DNA from: Anabaena catenula FACHB-362
Lineage (GTDB): Bacteria; Cyanobacteriota; Cyanobacteriia; Cyanobacteriales; Nostocaceae
DNA: 34,094 nucleotides
Direction of reading: 5' to 3'
Assembly: GCF_014698735.1 (NCBI RefSeq)
Contig: NZ_JACJTQ010000053.1
Coordinates: forward strand, 1-34,094
Shown here: positions 17,480 to 25,466 of the stretch, piece after piece
Layout of the letters: each line of letters begins with the position of its first letter
Position numbering within the stretch: the first letter of the stretch is position 1
Program-made: the position numbers and the translations under genes
Notes under the pieces: generated by a model
What the model saw: only the letters and a program-made list of their open reading frames with translations
Database searches by the model: none
Told to the model about the DNA's origin: nothing

Positions 17480-18481
17480 ATGAGAAACGCCTGTACACCT
17501 GCGAGGTTAACTCGTACTGCTAAAGCAATGATTAACTCATTGCTGATAGCGATCGCTACCCTGACTTTTTTCTTCACCAGCGATTTAGCCCTACCCCAAA
17601 CCGCTGCTGCTTATCCCTTCTGGGCGCAAGCTGCCTATCCTGAAACCCCCCGCGAACCAACAGGGCGGATTGTTTGCGCTAACTGTCACCTAGCAGCCAA
17701 ACCCACAGAAGTGGAAGTACCCCAATCGGTATTACCTGACACCGTATTTAAAGCGATTGTCAAAATTCCCTACGACACCAGCGCGCAGCAAGTGGGTGCT
17801 GATGGTTCTAAAGTCGGCTTGAATGTTGGTGCTGTATTAATGTTGCCTCAAGGCTTCAAAATTGCGCCTGAAGACCGCATTTCTGAAGAACTGAAGGAAG
17901 AAGTAGGCGATGTTTACTTCCAACCCTACGGTGAAGAAAAAGACAATATTGTCATCGTTGGACCATTACCAGGCGAACAATATCAGGAGATCGTCTTCCC
18001 TGTTCTTTCACCTAACCCCGCAACCGACAAGAGTATCCACTTCGGCAAATATTCCGTTCATGTAGGCGGAAACCGGGGACGTGGACAAGTTTACCCTACA
18101 GGTGAAAAGAGCAATAATAACGTTTACAACGCTTCTGCTGCTGGCACAATTAGCAAGATTGCCAAAGAAGAAGGTGAAGACGGTAACGTTAAATATGTAG
18201 TCAGCATCAAAACTGAAGCTGGTGAAGTTGTTAATGATACAGTTCCCGCAGGCCCAGACCTGATTGTTTCTGAAGGACAAACAATTGCATCTGGTGATGC
18301 TTTGACCAGTAACCCTAACGTCGGTGGTTTCGGTCAAAAAGATGCAGAAATCGTCCTACAAGACAGTTCCAGAGTGTCATGGTTAGTTGCTTTCATCTGT
18401 TTGGTGATGTTAGCACAAGTGATGTTGGTACTGAAGAAGAAGCAGGTGGAAAAAGTCCAAGCTGCTGAAATGAATTTCTAA
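17480..18481 (+). CDS. petA: Apocytochrome f
   Basis: PetA is the c-type cytochrome of the b6f complex and donates electrons to plastocyanin or cytochrome c6 in the thylakoid lumen. The N-terminal signal peptide ends QTAAA before the mature YPFWAQ, so Y45 is the haem axial ligand (its alpha-amino group). The haem is bound by C66-A-N-C69-H70. The large lumenal domain contains [28 protein letters not shown] single C-terminal transmembrane helix, [18 protein letters not shown], is followed by [15 protein letters not shown] on the cytoplasmic side. The start MRNA matches what I recall of Nostoc PetA. Length, 333 residues, is normal. It is transcribed with petC and ends at a strong terminator (18509). 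Confidence 0.97.
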   Translation: MRNACTPARLTRTAKAMINSLLIAIATLTFFFTSDLALPQTAAAYPFWAQAAYPETPREPTGRIVCANCHLAAKPTEVEVPQSVLPDTVFKAIVKIPYDTSAQQVGADGSKVGLNVGAVLMLPQGFKIAPEDRISEELKEEVGDVYFQPYGEEKDNIVIVGPLPGEQYQEIVFPVLSPNPATDKSIHFGKYSVHVGGNRGRGQVYPTGEKSNNNVYNASAAGTISKIAKEEGEDGNVKYVVSIKTEAGEVVNDTVPAGPDLIVSEGQTIASGDALTSNPNVGGFGQKDAEIVLQDSSRVSWLVAFICLVMLAQVMLVLKKKQVEKVQAAEMNF

Positions 18482-18830
18482 AATTCTCTGCTAAATAATT
18501 AATTCTCGGACAGGTATTATACCTGTCTTTTTTTTATTTCTGCCAGTAAGGAAATGATAAATTACAGCCGTTTTCAACTATTTAAACCACACATTGATTC
18601 CTTTCTTCCTTTGCGCCTAACGCACTTCGTGCTAAAGCCTACGGCTCCCTTCAGGGATACGCTTCGCTGATGTTCCTCTGCGCCTGGAGCGCGAAACAAA
18701 AACTGTGGTTCATTTACCTAAAAATAGCTGTAAGTACCTCAGCAAAATTAATGATACATTTTGCCAAAAAATAAAAATCTCTGTATTCCCTATTCCCTAA
18801 ATATGCAATTTATTTTGCACGACTAATTAA
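18482..18830. repeat. Spacer between petA and rnz with interspersed repeats
   Basis: 349 bp between the convergent petA and rnz genes. After the petA terminator it holds a repeat around 18610-18705 with the small hairpin GCACTTCGTGC and the phrases TTTGCGCC and CTCTGCGCCTGGAGCGCG, of the interspersed class seen elsewhere in this window. No gene is apparent. Confidence 0.55.
18509..18535 (+). terminator. Strong rho-independent terminator of petCA
   Basis: Perfect 8-bp stem GACAGGTA (18509-18516) with TACCTGTC (18520-18527), a 3-base loop, then eight T residues. It is 28 bp after the petA stop. Confidence 0.92.
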
Positions 18831-19793
18831 TCAATTATGAATTGTACTTTTTGAGTCAATTTCCCGCCGTCTGGGTACGTCATAGATCATAAAATCATGA
18901 GCCATTTCCGTTTTCGGAAAAATAGCACGAGCTTCTCGAAGTAAATCTTTTAACTCAATGTCATTTCCTGGCGCATAGCGGGGACTAAAATGAGTCATAA
19001 GTAATCGATTTACCCCGGCTGCATAAGCTGTTTGTGCTGCCATTGTGGTTGTAGAATGCAATCTTTGAAAAGCCATATCTGCATCTTGATGAGCAAAGGT
19101 AGCTTCATGAATTAACACATCCGCATCTTGTGCTAATTGCACCGCACCCTCACAATAAATTGTGTCTGTACAATAGGCCATTTTCCGGCCAATTTCCGTA
19201 TTTCCACACAATTGGTCGCCATGAATCACTCGTCCATCTGCAAGGGTGACTGTTTCACCGCGCTTGAGTTTCCCGTAAATGGGGCCGGAAGGGATTTGCA
19301 ATTCCTTAGCCTTTTCGACATCAAAACGTCCTGGTCGATCTTTTTCGGCTACGCGATAACCAAAAGCTGTAATGCGGTGATGCAAAAGACCACAACTAAC
19401 GATAAACTCATCGTCTTCATAAATTACCCCAGGATGGACTGTATGTACCTTGACTGGGTAAGAAAAGTGGGTGTGGGAATAACGTAAAGCCGCTTGCAGG
19501 TATTCATTTAACCCAGATGGGCCATAGATATCAACTCGTTTTACATTACCAGCTAAACCGCAACTGGCAAGCAGTCCCATCAAGCCAAAGATGTGATCAC
19601 CGTGCATATGGGTGATAAAAATTCGGGAGAGTTGGCTAATTTTCAGGTCACTTCGCAAAATTTGATGCTGAGTACCTTCACCGCAGTCGAATAACCACAG
19701 TTCTGCCCGTTGCGGTAATCTCAGTGCGACACTGGAAACATTACGTGATCTTGTAGGTACTCCGGAACTCGTCCCTAAAAATGTTATCTGCAC
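18831..19793 (-). CDS. rnz: Ribonuclease Z (tRNA 3' endonuclease)
   Basis: Metallo-beta-lactamase-fold endonuclease that cleaves the 3' trailer of tRNA precursors in the cytoplasm. The zinc motif THMHGDHIFGL gives H62, H64, D66 and H67. Later zinc ligands and motifs are GLLHH(R), CTDT (motif IV) and LMTHFSPRY (the AxDHxS-type C-terminal histidine motif). The PxKxRN-like exosite loop and the GEGTQHQ(I/L)xxS family signature (about 38-47) support the long-standing RNase Z (short form, about 320 residues) assignment. The start is a GTG at 19793, chosen because homologues begin MQITFLGTSSGVPT and an AGAAAGG lies about 12 bp upstream. It is convergent with petA. Confidence 0.95.
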   Translation of the reverse strand: MQITFLGTSSGVPTRSRNVSSVALRLPQRAELWLFDCGEGTQHQILRSDLKISQLSRIFITHMHGDHIFGLMGLLASCGLAGNVKRVDIYGPSGLNEYLQAALRYSHTHFSYPVKVHTVHPGVIYEDDEFIVSCGLLHHRITAFGYRVAEKDRPGRFDVEKAKELQIPSGPIYGKLKRGETVTLADGRVIHGDQLCGNTEIGRKMAYCTDTIYCEGAVQLAQDADVLIHEATFAHQDADMAFQRLHSTTTMAAQTAYAAGVNRLLMTHFSPRYAPGNDIELKDLLREARAIFPKTEMAHDFMIYDVPRRREIDSKSTIHN

Positions 19794-20534
19794 AGCGTTT
19801 TTTAGCCTTTCTCTTGCTCAATATGAGGATTCATTCCCTATAGTGACATGGTTGTTGAGCAAATATACGTTCACCAATAAGCCACCTGAGAAGGGGCAAA
19901 ATGCCAAAATATTATAATTTCTCCATGATAACAATACCTTCGCCAAAAAAAGAGGATGAAGAGAGAGGATGGATTGCGATCGCACAACCGCCCATTGTAG
20001 GCGATCGCTCTTCCCAATCATCAAAAAACCTGAAATGTTTATATCGTAATGATTTCAGGCTACTTTATCTCAATTTATTTTGCACCAGGATTAAGCCTGA
20101 AGCACAATTATAGTTGTAAATAATCCTGGTTGGAAACAACGATAATTAAAGGCTTGGGGATTTATCATTGCATATAACTACAGGTAATGGCAAGTCCTAA
20201 CCTGATACCGTTTAGTTATAACAAAGCTTTATATCTTTTTTACATTTACAGGACTTACGCAAAACCGAGCGAATGTAGTGGTAATTCATGAATTACCACT
20301 ACGCAAGAATCAGGTTTTCAGTTACATCTTGTGTAAGTCTTAATTTAATGACTCATAACCTAAAAATTTAAATTTTGCTGAGAAATCTGTAAGAACTTTC
20401 TCAGTAAAATATCAGTTTTTCAGATATCAATCCTTATGTATCTATAATCTTGAGATTAATTATTTAAGCAACAATCAGTTTAAAGTTCAAGCTAAGAGCT
20501 ATATTGCTGATTGAGAAATTGAGGAATTGAAATT
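19794..20534. other. Large intergenic region between rnz and the DM13 lipoprotein gene
   Basis: 741 bp with no convincing gene. It contains two HIP1 sites (about 19977 and 20000), and a 90-bp MITE (20251-20340). The last 130 bp before the lipoprotein gene are AT-rich and probably include its promoter. A 70-codon open frame (19901-20113) shows no signal of being coding. Confidence 0.6.
20251..20340. mobile_element. 90-bp MITE, copy 1
   Basis: Ends in GGACTTACGC and GTGTAAGTCT inverted repeats and has a central palindrome GTAGTGGTAATTCATGAATTACCACTAC built around TTCATGAA. It aligns without gaps to copy 2 at 32373-32462, with 74 of 90 bases identical by hand count. A TA lies on the right flank (20341-20342), but the left flank is CA, so the terminal duplication is no longer perfect. 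No coding capacity. Confidence 0.85.
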
Positions 20535-21065
20535 ATGAACTTAAGAAATTTATTCATACTGGGCTTGTCTTCTCTTGTTATGGTTGGCTGCGTCCGCGAA
20601 GTATCAAATAACCAGGTTAATGAAAGTCCTATAGCTGTGAATGCATCTGTTCCCGTGTCTTCAACTCAGGCTCAACCTTTAGCCCAGTCAGCACAATCTC
20701 CAAATTCAACTGCTATTAAGTCAGGCACATTTGTTTCAGGAGAACATACAACTCAAGGGAAAGTTCGTATTACTACTAAAAATGGTAAATCATTTCTAGA
20801 GCTTGAGAAATCATTTAAAACCTCTGAATCAGGACCAGATTTAGTAGTAATTTTGCATCGTTCAGGTAACGTAATTAATTCAACTAAGCCACCATCCTAT
20901 CCCTTAAAAAAGGGAGACTACATTGTCCTTGCTCCCTTACAAAAATATAGTGGCGCTCAAACATATTCCATTCCTCAAAACATCAATTTAGGAGACTACA
21001 AATCTGCTGCTATCTGGTGTCGCAAGTTTAATGCTACTTTTGGCGCTGCTAATTTTAGCAGTTAA
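20535..21065 (+). CDS. DM13-domain lipoprotein
   Basis: 176-residue exported lipoprotein. The signal peptide ends in the lipobox LVMVGC with cysteine 19. A low-complexity Ser/Gln/Pro linker runs to about residue 65. The rest is a DM13 domain with KSGTFVSGEHTTQGKV at its start, FLELEKSFKTSESGPDLVVILHRS in the middle and the diagnostic GDYKSAAIWCRKFNATFGAA at the C-terminus, which contains the domain's conserved cysteine. DM13 domains are proposed to act in electron transfer or redox sensing at the membrane surface, but the biochemistry of cyanobacterial versions is unknown. The ATG is preceded by GAGGAA about 9 bp upstream. It stands alone; the next gene faces it. Confidence 0.87.
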   Translation: MNLRNLFILGLSSLVMVGCVREVSNNQVNESPIAVNASVPVSSTQAQPLAQSAQSPNSTAIKSGTFVSGEHTTQGKVRITTKNGKSFLELEKSFKTSESGPDLVVILHRSGNVINSTKPPSYPLKKGDYIVLAPLQKYSGAQTYSIPQNINLGDYKSAAIWCRKFNATFGAANFSS

Positions 21066-21181
21066 AAGTTAATCAGAAATTAACTACAATTCACAAAGAG
21101 AAACTTTATGAAATTAGATAGTAAAGTTGCTCTATTTTTTTTTGTAAAGGTATTGTGATAACTCACAATATACAGCAGAAT

Positions 21182-21224
<43 letters not shown>

Positions 21225-21312
21225 AAAACTGGCGAATGTGTATAGGTTTGAATTTAGATGTTGTACCTCCTAACTACGCAAACTGCTGGATCAAAAATGA
21301 CCCACTCTGCTT

Positions 21313-22266
21313 TTAGCAATCTGGAATTATGAAAAAATTTGTCTCATTCCAAGATAGTTCACAAATAGTTCCCTGAGGAGAAAGGGAAACCCGTCGAAAT
21401 TTACCTTTAATTTGTCGTGCTAAATGTTTAAACTGTTGCGTTCCCCGACCTTCTCTGGAAGAGTTAACTCCCAAACCATCATCTATAATGCTTAGTGTGT
21501 AGCAGCCCGCAGAAGAAGAAGAAGTCACTTGGAGACAGGTGGCTCCTACAGCGTGTTTGCCCACATTACACAAAGCTTCTTCCAGAAATCGGCACAGTCC
21601 TCGCTTATTTTCAAGGGTCAAATTTCTTTCATCTATAGGTTCAAAGGTGCGTATTTTCAGCTTGAGGGTTTTAAAGCAAGGAAAATCTCGCTCCAAGGTA
21701 TAGCTATAAACTTGATAGAGAATTTCATGGAGAGGGTCTTGTAAATTTATGATTATACTGTTTCCTAAGTAAAGGCTAGGTTCACAGGTGAGAGTTTCCT
21801 GTTGCCAAAACTCATAAATTCCTCGGATCTCTTGGTTTAATTTATGTAGTTCTTTTTCCAGTTCAGGTAGCAATTTGTGAATTGGTAAATCTTTTCCTTT
21901 CACTAGTCTCAAAACCCTATCTAGGTTTTGAAGTGGTCCATTGTGAATTGTTTCAAATGTAATTTCAATGATAGTTTGTCTAGCTTTAATTCCTGACCTA
22001 ACAGCTTGATCATATTGATAAAAAGCTGTGATGGCTATAGAATTGATCACAAAAATTAAACTGGCTGGAAATATTGAAACCAAAATACTCTCATTTAAAA
22101 GTAAATGCCCAATGCTAATTAGACTAGAGGTGGCGATACTAATAACTATAATACTTTCTAGTGGAGATTTTGTCAGTCTAGCACTAGCTATGTCTAAAAT
22201 ACACCACCAGAAAATCCAAATATATTCCCATCGCTCTTTAAGTGTTTTACCAACTTTCACCTGCAT
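21313..22266 (-). CDS. NarL-type sensor histidine kinase
   Basis: 317-residue two-component kinase. The N-terminus has two to three membrane-spanning stretches (about residues 16-30, 38-55 and 58-83), with no large extracellular loop, so it may sense a membrane or intracellular signal. The dimerisation domain contains ETIHNGPLQNLDRVLRLV with the likely phosphorylated H108, the HisKA_3/DegS-like pattern. The ATPase domain has the N box FLEEALCNVGKHA and the G1 box IIDDGLGV; the G2 part GRGTQQFKHLARQIKG is weaker than usual. It follows the response regulator gene by 45 bp in the same direction. With the transporter and precursor genes upstream, it probably serves the peptide-export locus, but this is inferred from position. 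Confidence 0.87.
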   Translation of the reverse strand: MQVKVGKTLKERWEYIWIFWWCILDIASARLTKSPLESIIVISIATSSLISIGHLLLNESILVSIFPASLIFVINSIAITAFYQYDQAVRSGIKARQTIIEITFETIHNGPLQNLDRVLRLVKGKDLPIHKLLPELEKELHKLNQEIRGIYEFWQQETLTCEPSLYLGNSIIINLQDPLHEILYQVYSYTLERDFPCFKTLKLKIRTFEPIDERNLTLENKRGLCRFLEEALCNVGKHAVGATCLQVTSSSSAGCYTLSIIDDGLGVNSSREGRGTQQFKHLARQIKGKFRRVSLSPQGTICELSWNETNFFIIPDC

Positions 22267-22311
22267 AAGCTTTATATCTAGTCTGAAGATTTAATTATTT
22301 GATATTGATAA

Positions 22312-22989
22312 TTAATCAATTAAGCCTTTTTCTCTTGCTTGCATTTCAGTTTGAATACGGATATTTTTCCCTTCTTCAGGGTAAACATTTAATGCATCTT
22401 GTAACTTACTCCAATAATGACGTACCATACGTTCAGATATACACATCTTTTCAGCTATTGATTTATCTTGTAATCCTTCCTCAAATGCTAGAGTCAGTAC
22501 CTTCAGCCACTCTGGTTTAACCTCTAATCCTGAGTGAATTCTGCTGATATCTTTTGTATGAGTTAATCCCTGTAATGCCCAATCAACTCTTGTTAACATT
22601 TCCTGGGTAGAAAGACTTTTATCAGCAATAGTAAATCCTCCTTTATGACTATCAATATCTAGCCGAATACGTATCAATGTTCTCACATGAGCGCTTTGGA
22701 CAACAATATTCAAATGGGGATATTTTTCCATCAAAATTTTCAGAAGTTTAATACCGTTATCCGGTCGTGCATTCATTCCCAGACCTTCTGGAATGGAAAG
22801 ATCCATAACTATTAGATCAGGTTGTAAGCTAGTAACTTGCTCAAGAGTATTATTAGCATTTGTAGCAGTTATAAACTCAGCCCTAGGATAGTTTTTTCGC
22901 AAGATATCAACTGTCCCACTTAAAACTGATTCATGGTCATCAACAACGATAATTTTCAGCAATTCCTTTGCTGATAAAAGTTGTTTCAT
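22312..22989 (-). CDS. NarL/FixJ-family response regulator
   Basis: 225-residue response regulator. The receiver domain has acidic residues D17-D18 in IIVVDDHES, the phosphoacceptor D63 in DLIVMDLSIPEG, S/T-loop VVQSAHV, and K-loop HKGGFTIADKS. The output domain is a LuxR-type helix-turn-helix: LTLAFEEGLQDKSIAEKMCISERMVRHYWSKLQDAL, in which ISERMVRHYWSKLQ is the recognition helix region. The ATG at 22989 is preferred to a TTG at 22998. Some receivers in this family insert a short loop after D63 as here (IPEGLGMNARPDNGIKLL). The cognate kinase is most likely the gene 45 bp downstream. Targets are unknown; promoters of the precursor/transporter genes are good candidates. Confidence 0.9.
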   Translation of the reverse strand: MKQLLSAKELLKIIVVDDHESVLSGTVDILRKNYPRAEFITATNANNTLEQVTSLQPDLIVMDLSIPEGLGMNARPDNGIKLLKILMEKYPHLNIVVQSAHVRTLIRIRLDIDSHKGGFTIADKSLSTQEMLTRVDWALQGLTHTKDISRIHSGLEVKPEWLKVLTLAFEEGLQDKSIAEKMCISERMVRHYWSKLQDALNVYPEEGKNIRIQTEMQAREKGLID

Positions 22990-23265
22990 ATTTAACAAAC
23001 ACCCTGATAAAGAAACACACCAGTATTGTTTAATTGACCATTATGAATATCAATTAATTAGATTCTACTAGATTTTATTACTTCTAGTTGATAGACTATG
23101 AGGTGTATGACCCTGAACTTATAAGTTAGCCCTAATAAACGTTTTAATTACTACCTTACTTTTCTAAAAATCAAATATTTTTAGTTAGAATTAGTTGAGT
23201 ATTTATCATATATTTCACTGATAGAACATCTGGTATACTGTTAGTTAATTAGTCATGTAAAATAC

Positions 23266-23913
23266 TTACCAATAAAAATGCCAAAATGACCGGAGATTCC
23301 TGTGATAGTACAAGCATCTACCGGATATTGAAAACTTAAAGATATGGTAAAGATATTCTAATTCGGGTAACTGGGAATGAAAAATAAGAGTAGATATATC
23401 AGGATAGGAAATTTTCACCACTAATTGCCCCATATTTCCTATCTGTTTTAATTTAATATAGAGAGAAACAGCGATTAAAAGTTCAGCTTCTGGTAAAGCT
23501 ATTATCAGTAATTCTTCTAAAACTCTTAAAATTATTAAGCTGCATTCAGTGGGTTCATACCGCCAGTAATCTGGCATATCAAGATGAAAATATAAATGGG
23601 GATGGGAAGATAGCCAAGGTTGTAACGAGTACTCAATAGATAAAGGTAAGCTATCTTGAATAAATGTTGGACATAAGCGATCGCTCAATTGTACTAAAGA
23701 GTGATGAAAATTATCAACTTTTTTGAGACACTCTTGAATTCCATCGATTGACAAACTAAAATTATCTATCGTCAATACATCTAAACTGCGACGTATAGTG
23801 AAAGATTCTTGTAATAAGCCATCTCGGATTTTTTCGGCTTCCAAAAATAGTTTTATAGATTGTCTATAAGACCACCACTGTAATGCTTTTTGAATCATTA
23901 GTTCAGATGTCAT
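23266..23913 (-). CDS. Degenerate histidine-kinase-like protein of the export locus
   Basis: 215-residue soluble protein that I do not recognise with confidence. Residues 25-60 (GLLQESFTIRRSLDVL) look like a dimerisation-helix region of a kinase but without an evident phosphorylatable histidine. The segment LSDRLCPTFIQDSLPLSIEYSLQPWLSSHPHL resembles the second dimerisation helix and linker to an ATPase domain. LIILRVLEELLI could be the remains of an N box; the ATP-binding glycine boxes are not visible. It lies downstream of the HlyD-like gene and upstream of the response-regulator gene, same strand, as if part of the export and signalling operon. It could be a non-catalytic partner or a sensor remnant. 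Function unknown. Confidence 0.6.
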   Translation of the reverse strand: MTSELMIQKALQWWSYRQSIKLFLEAEKIRDGLLQESFTIRRSLDVLTIDNFSLSIDGIQECLKKVDNFHHSLVQLSDRLCPTFIQDSLPLSIEYSLQPWLSSHPHLYFHLDMPDYWRYEPTECSLIILRVLEELLIIALPEAELLIAVSLYIKLKQIGNMGQLVVKISYPDISTLIFHSQLPELEYLYHIFKFSISGRCLYYHRNLRSFWHFYW

Positions 23914-24048
23914 AAACTTGACAATGGTTATGACTTGAATAATTGAATATTAATTTATTTACTCACATCTAACACCTTTTTTTACTGGTTGTTTAACCTA
24001 AAAAATCTATTTGTATTGGATTTCACAATACATAACATTGATAATTAC

Positions 24049-25443
24049 TTATAAATCAGTAATTAACCTTGCCTTTCTCAGGATAAATTTCAATGCAGTT
24101 TCTTCTCTAGAAATAATGTCAGCTTTTACTTCCATTCCTGATTGAATATGACATTGATGATGTGTAGTACCAAATTCAAGTCTTTCAGGTTGAATAGTTG
24201 CTTCAAAGTAGCTGCTAGTAGTCGTTGGGTTGGTATTATTACCTTGAGTTGTGATTACGTCTGGAGAAATGGCTTTGACAACACCTTTAAGAGTGCCATA
24301 ATCTGGATAGGGACAGGCATCAAAACGCAGTTGCACTTCTTGATTTACAGCAACCTTTTGAATGTCAGCCGTAGGAATCATAGCTTTAATCACTAAAGAA
24401 GCATTATTAGGAACAATTTCAGCAATAGATTCGCTAGTACGGACTACTTGACCAGAGTTTCGCAAATTCAGCTTGAAAATGATCCCGTTACTAGTGGCAA
24501 TAATAATACTTTTTTTTAGTTGCTTTTCTAGTTGCTGGAGTTCTTTTTGAGATTGATTGAGTTGGGTTAGCAATTCAACGCGTCTCTCAATTAATGCTTG
24601 TTTTTCTTTCTTTAAACTAGAGATACTACCTTGACCTTTCGCAGTTTCTTGGGCGATACGTTCTTGTGCTATCCTCATCATTGCTGTAGTTGGATTAACA
24701 GCAACCTTAGCTGATTTAACTTTGATTGCAGCTATTTCAAAAGATCTTTTTACTGCTTGCAGCGTTAATTGTGACTGCTTAACAACTAGTAGTTTCTGTT
24801 CAAATTCTCGCCGCCCAATAGCTCCAATTTCTGACAATTGCTCATAGCGATCGCTATCTATCTGGGCAAATGCTAAATCAGCTTCAGCCTTTTCTAAATC
24901 TGTCTTGGCTTTTTGCAAACTTGCCTGCGATGAAAGAAATTCATTTTGAGTATTAATTTGCTTTTCTTGATATTCCCGTTCGTTGCGTAACAAATCGACT
25001 TCTGCCGAAGCAATAGTCCGTTCTATAACTGTTTGTTCTGCTAAAATCTGACTATCTAAAATACGGATCTGGGCATCAATTTGGATTGTTTGCAATTTCC
25101 GTTGTTGTATATTAATTTGTAATTGACTCTTTTTGATTAGCAATTCATCCGTATCAAGATTGGCAATGACATCTCCCATTTTAACTACCTGATTTTCTTT
25201 AACCAAAATATTTTTAATAGCGCCTTCTATTTCTGGTTGTACCACACGAACTTCACCTGTAGGACGGACAGTTGCAGCAGCTTTAACTGTGACATTATAT
25301 TTGACCCATGAAGAGAGGGTAATTCCAGTAACAACAGTGCTAAGGAGGAAAATTCCCGCCAAAGATGTCCAAAAACTAATAGGAGGGAGAAAGTCATTAT
25401 TTTCCCATGAAGAGATAACTTTCTCATTGTGATTATAGCTCAT
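24049..25443 (-). CDS. HlyD-family membrane-fusion/adaptor protein
   Basis: 464-residue periplasmic adaptor that links a peptide-exporting ABC transporter to an outer-membrane channel. A short cytoplasmic N-terminus precedes one membrane segment (FWTSLAGIFLLSTVVTGITLSSW, about 24-46). Then comes a biotinyl-lipoyl-like half-motif PEIEGAIKNILVKENQVVKMGDVIANLDTDEL (about 70-101). A long coiled coil follows with heptad-like Gln/Lys/Glu runs (about 102-310). The second lipoyl half is IATSNGIIFKLNLRNSGQVVRTSESIAEIVPNN. The C-terminal beta domain ends near residue 450. It starts 23 bp after the ABC transporter gene in the same direction, as expected for a C39 type I-like secretion operon. Confidence 0.92.
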   Translation of the reverse strand: MSYNHNEKVISSWENNDFLPPISFWTSLAGIFLLSTVVTGITLSSWVKYNVTVKAAATVRPTGEVRVVQPEIEGAIKNILVKENQVVKMGDVIANLDTDELLIKKSQLQINIQQRKLQTIQIDAQIRILDSQILAEQTVIERTIASAEVDLLRNEREYQEKQINTQNEFLSSQASLQKAKTDLEKAEADLAFAQIDSDRYEQLSEIGAIGRREFEQKLLVVKQSQLTLQAVKRSFEIAAIKVKSAKVAVNPTTAMMRIAQERIAQETAKGQGSISSLKKEKQALIERRVELLTQLNQSQKELQQLEKQLKKSIIIATSNGIIFKLNLRNSGQVVRTSESIAEIVPNNASLVIKAMIPTADIQKVAVNQEVQLRFDACPYPDYGTLKGVVKAISPDVITTQGNNTNPTTTSSYFEATIQPERLEFGTTHHQCHIQSGMEVKADIISREETALKFILRKARLITDL

Positions 25444-25466
25444 AATTACCTGATTATTATCAATAA

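Noticed and set aside
19901-20113. 70-codon plus-strand frame in the rnz-DM13 gap
   Set aside because: It runs across two HIP1 sites with no ribosome binding site and no recognisable protein pattern.
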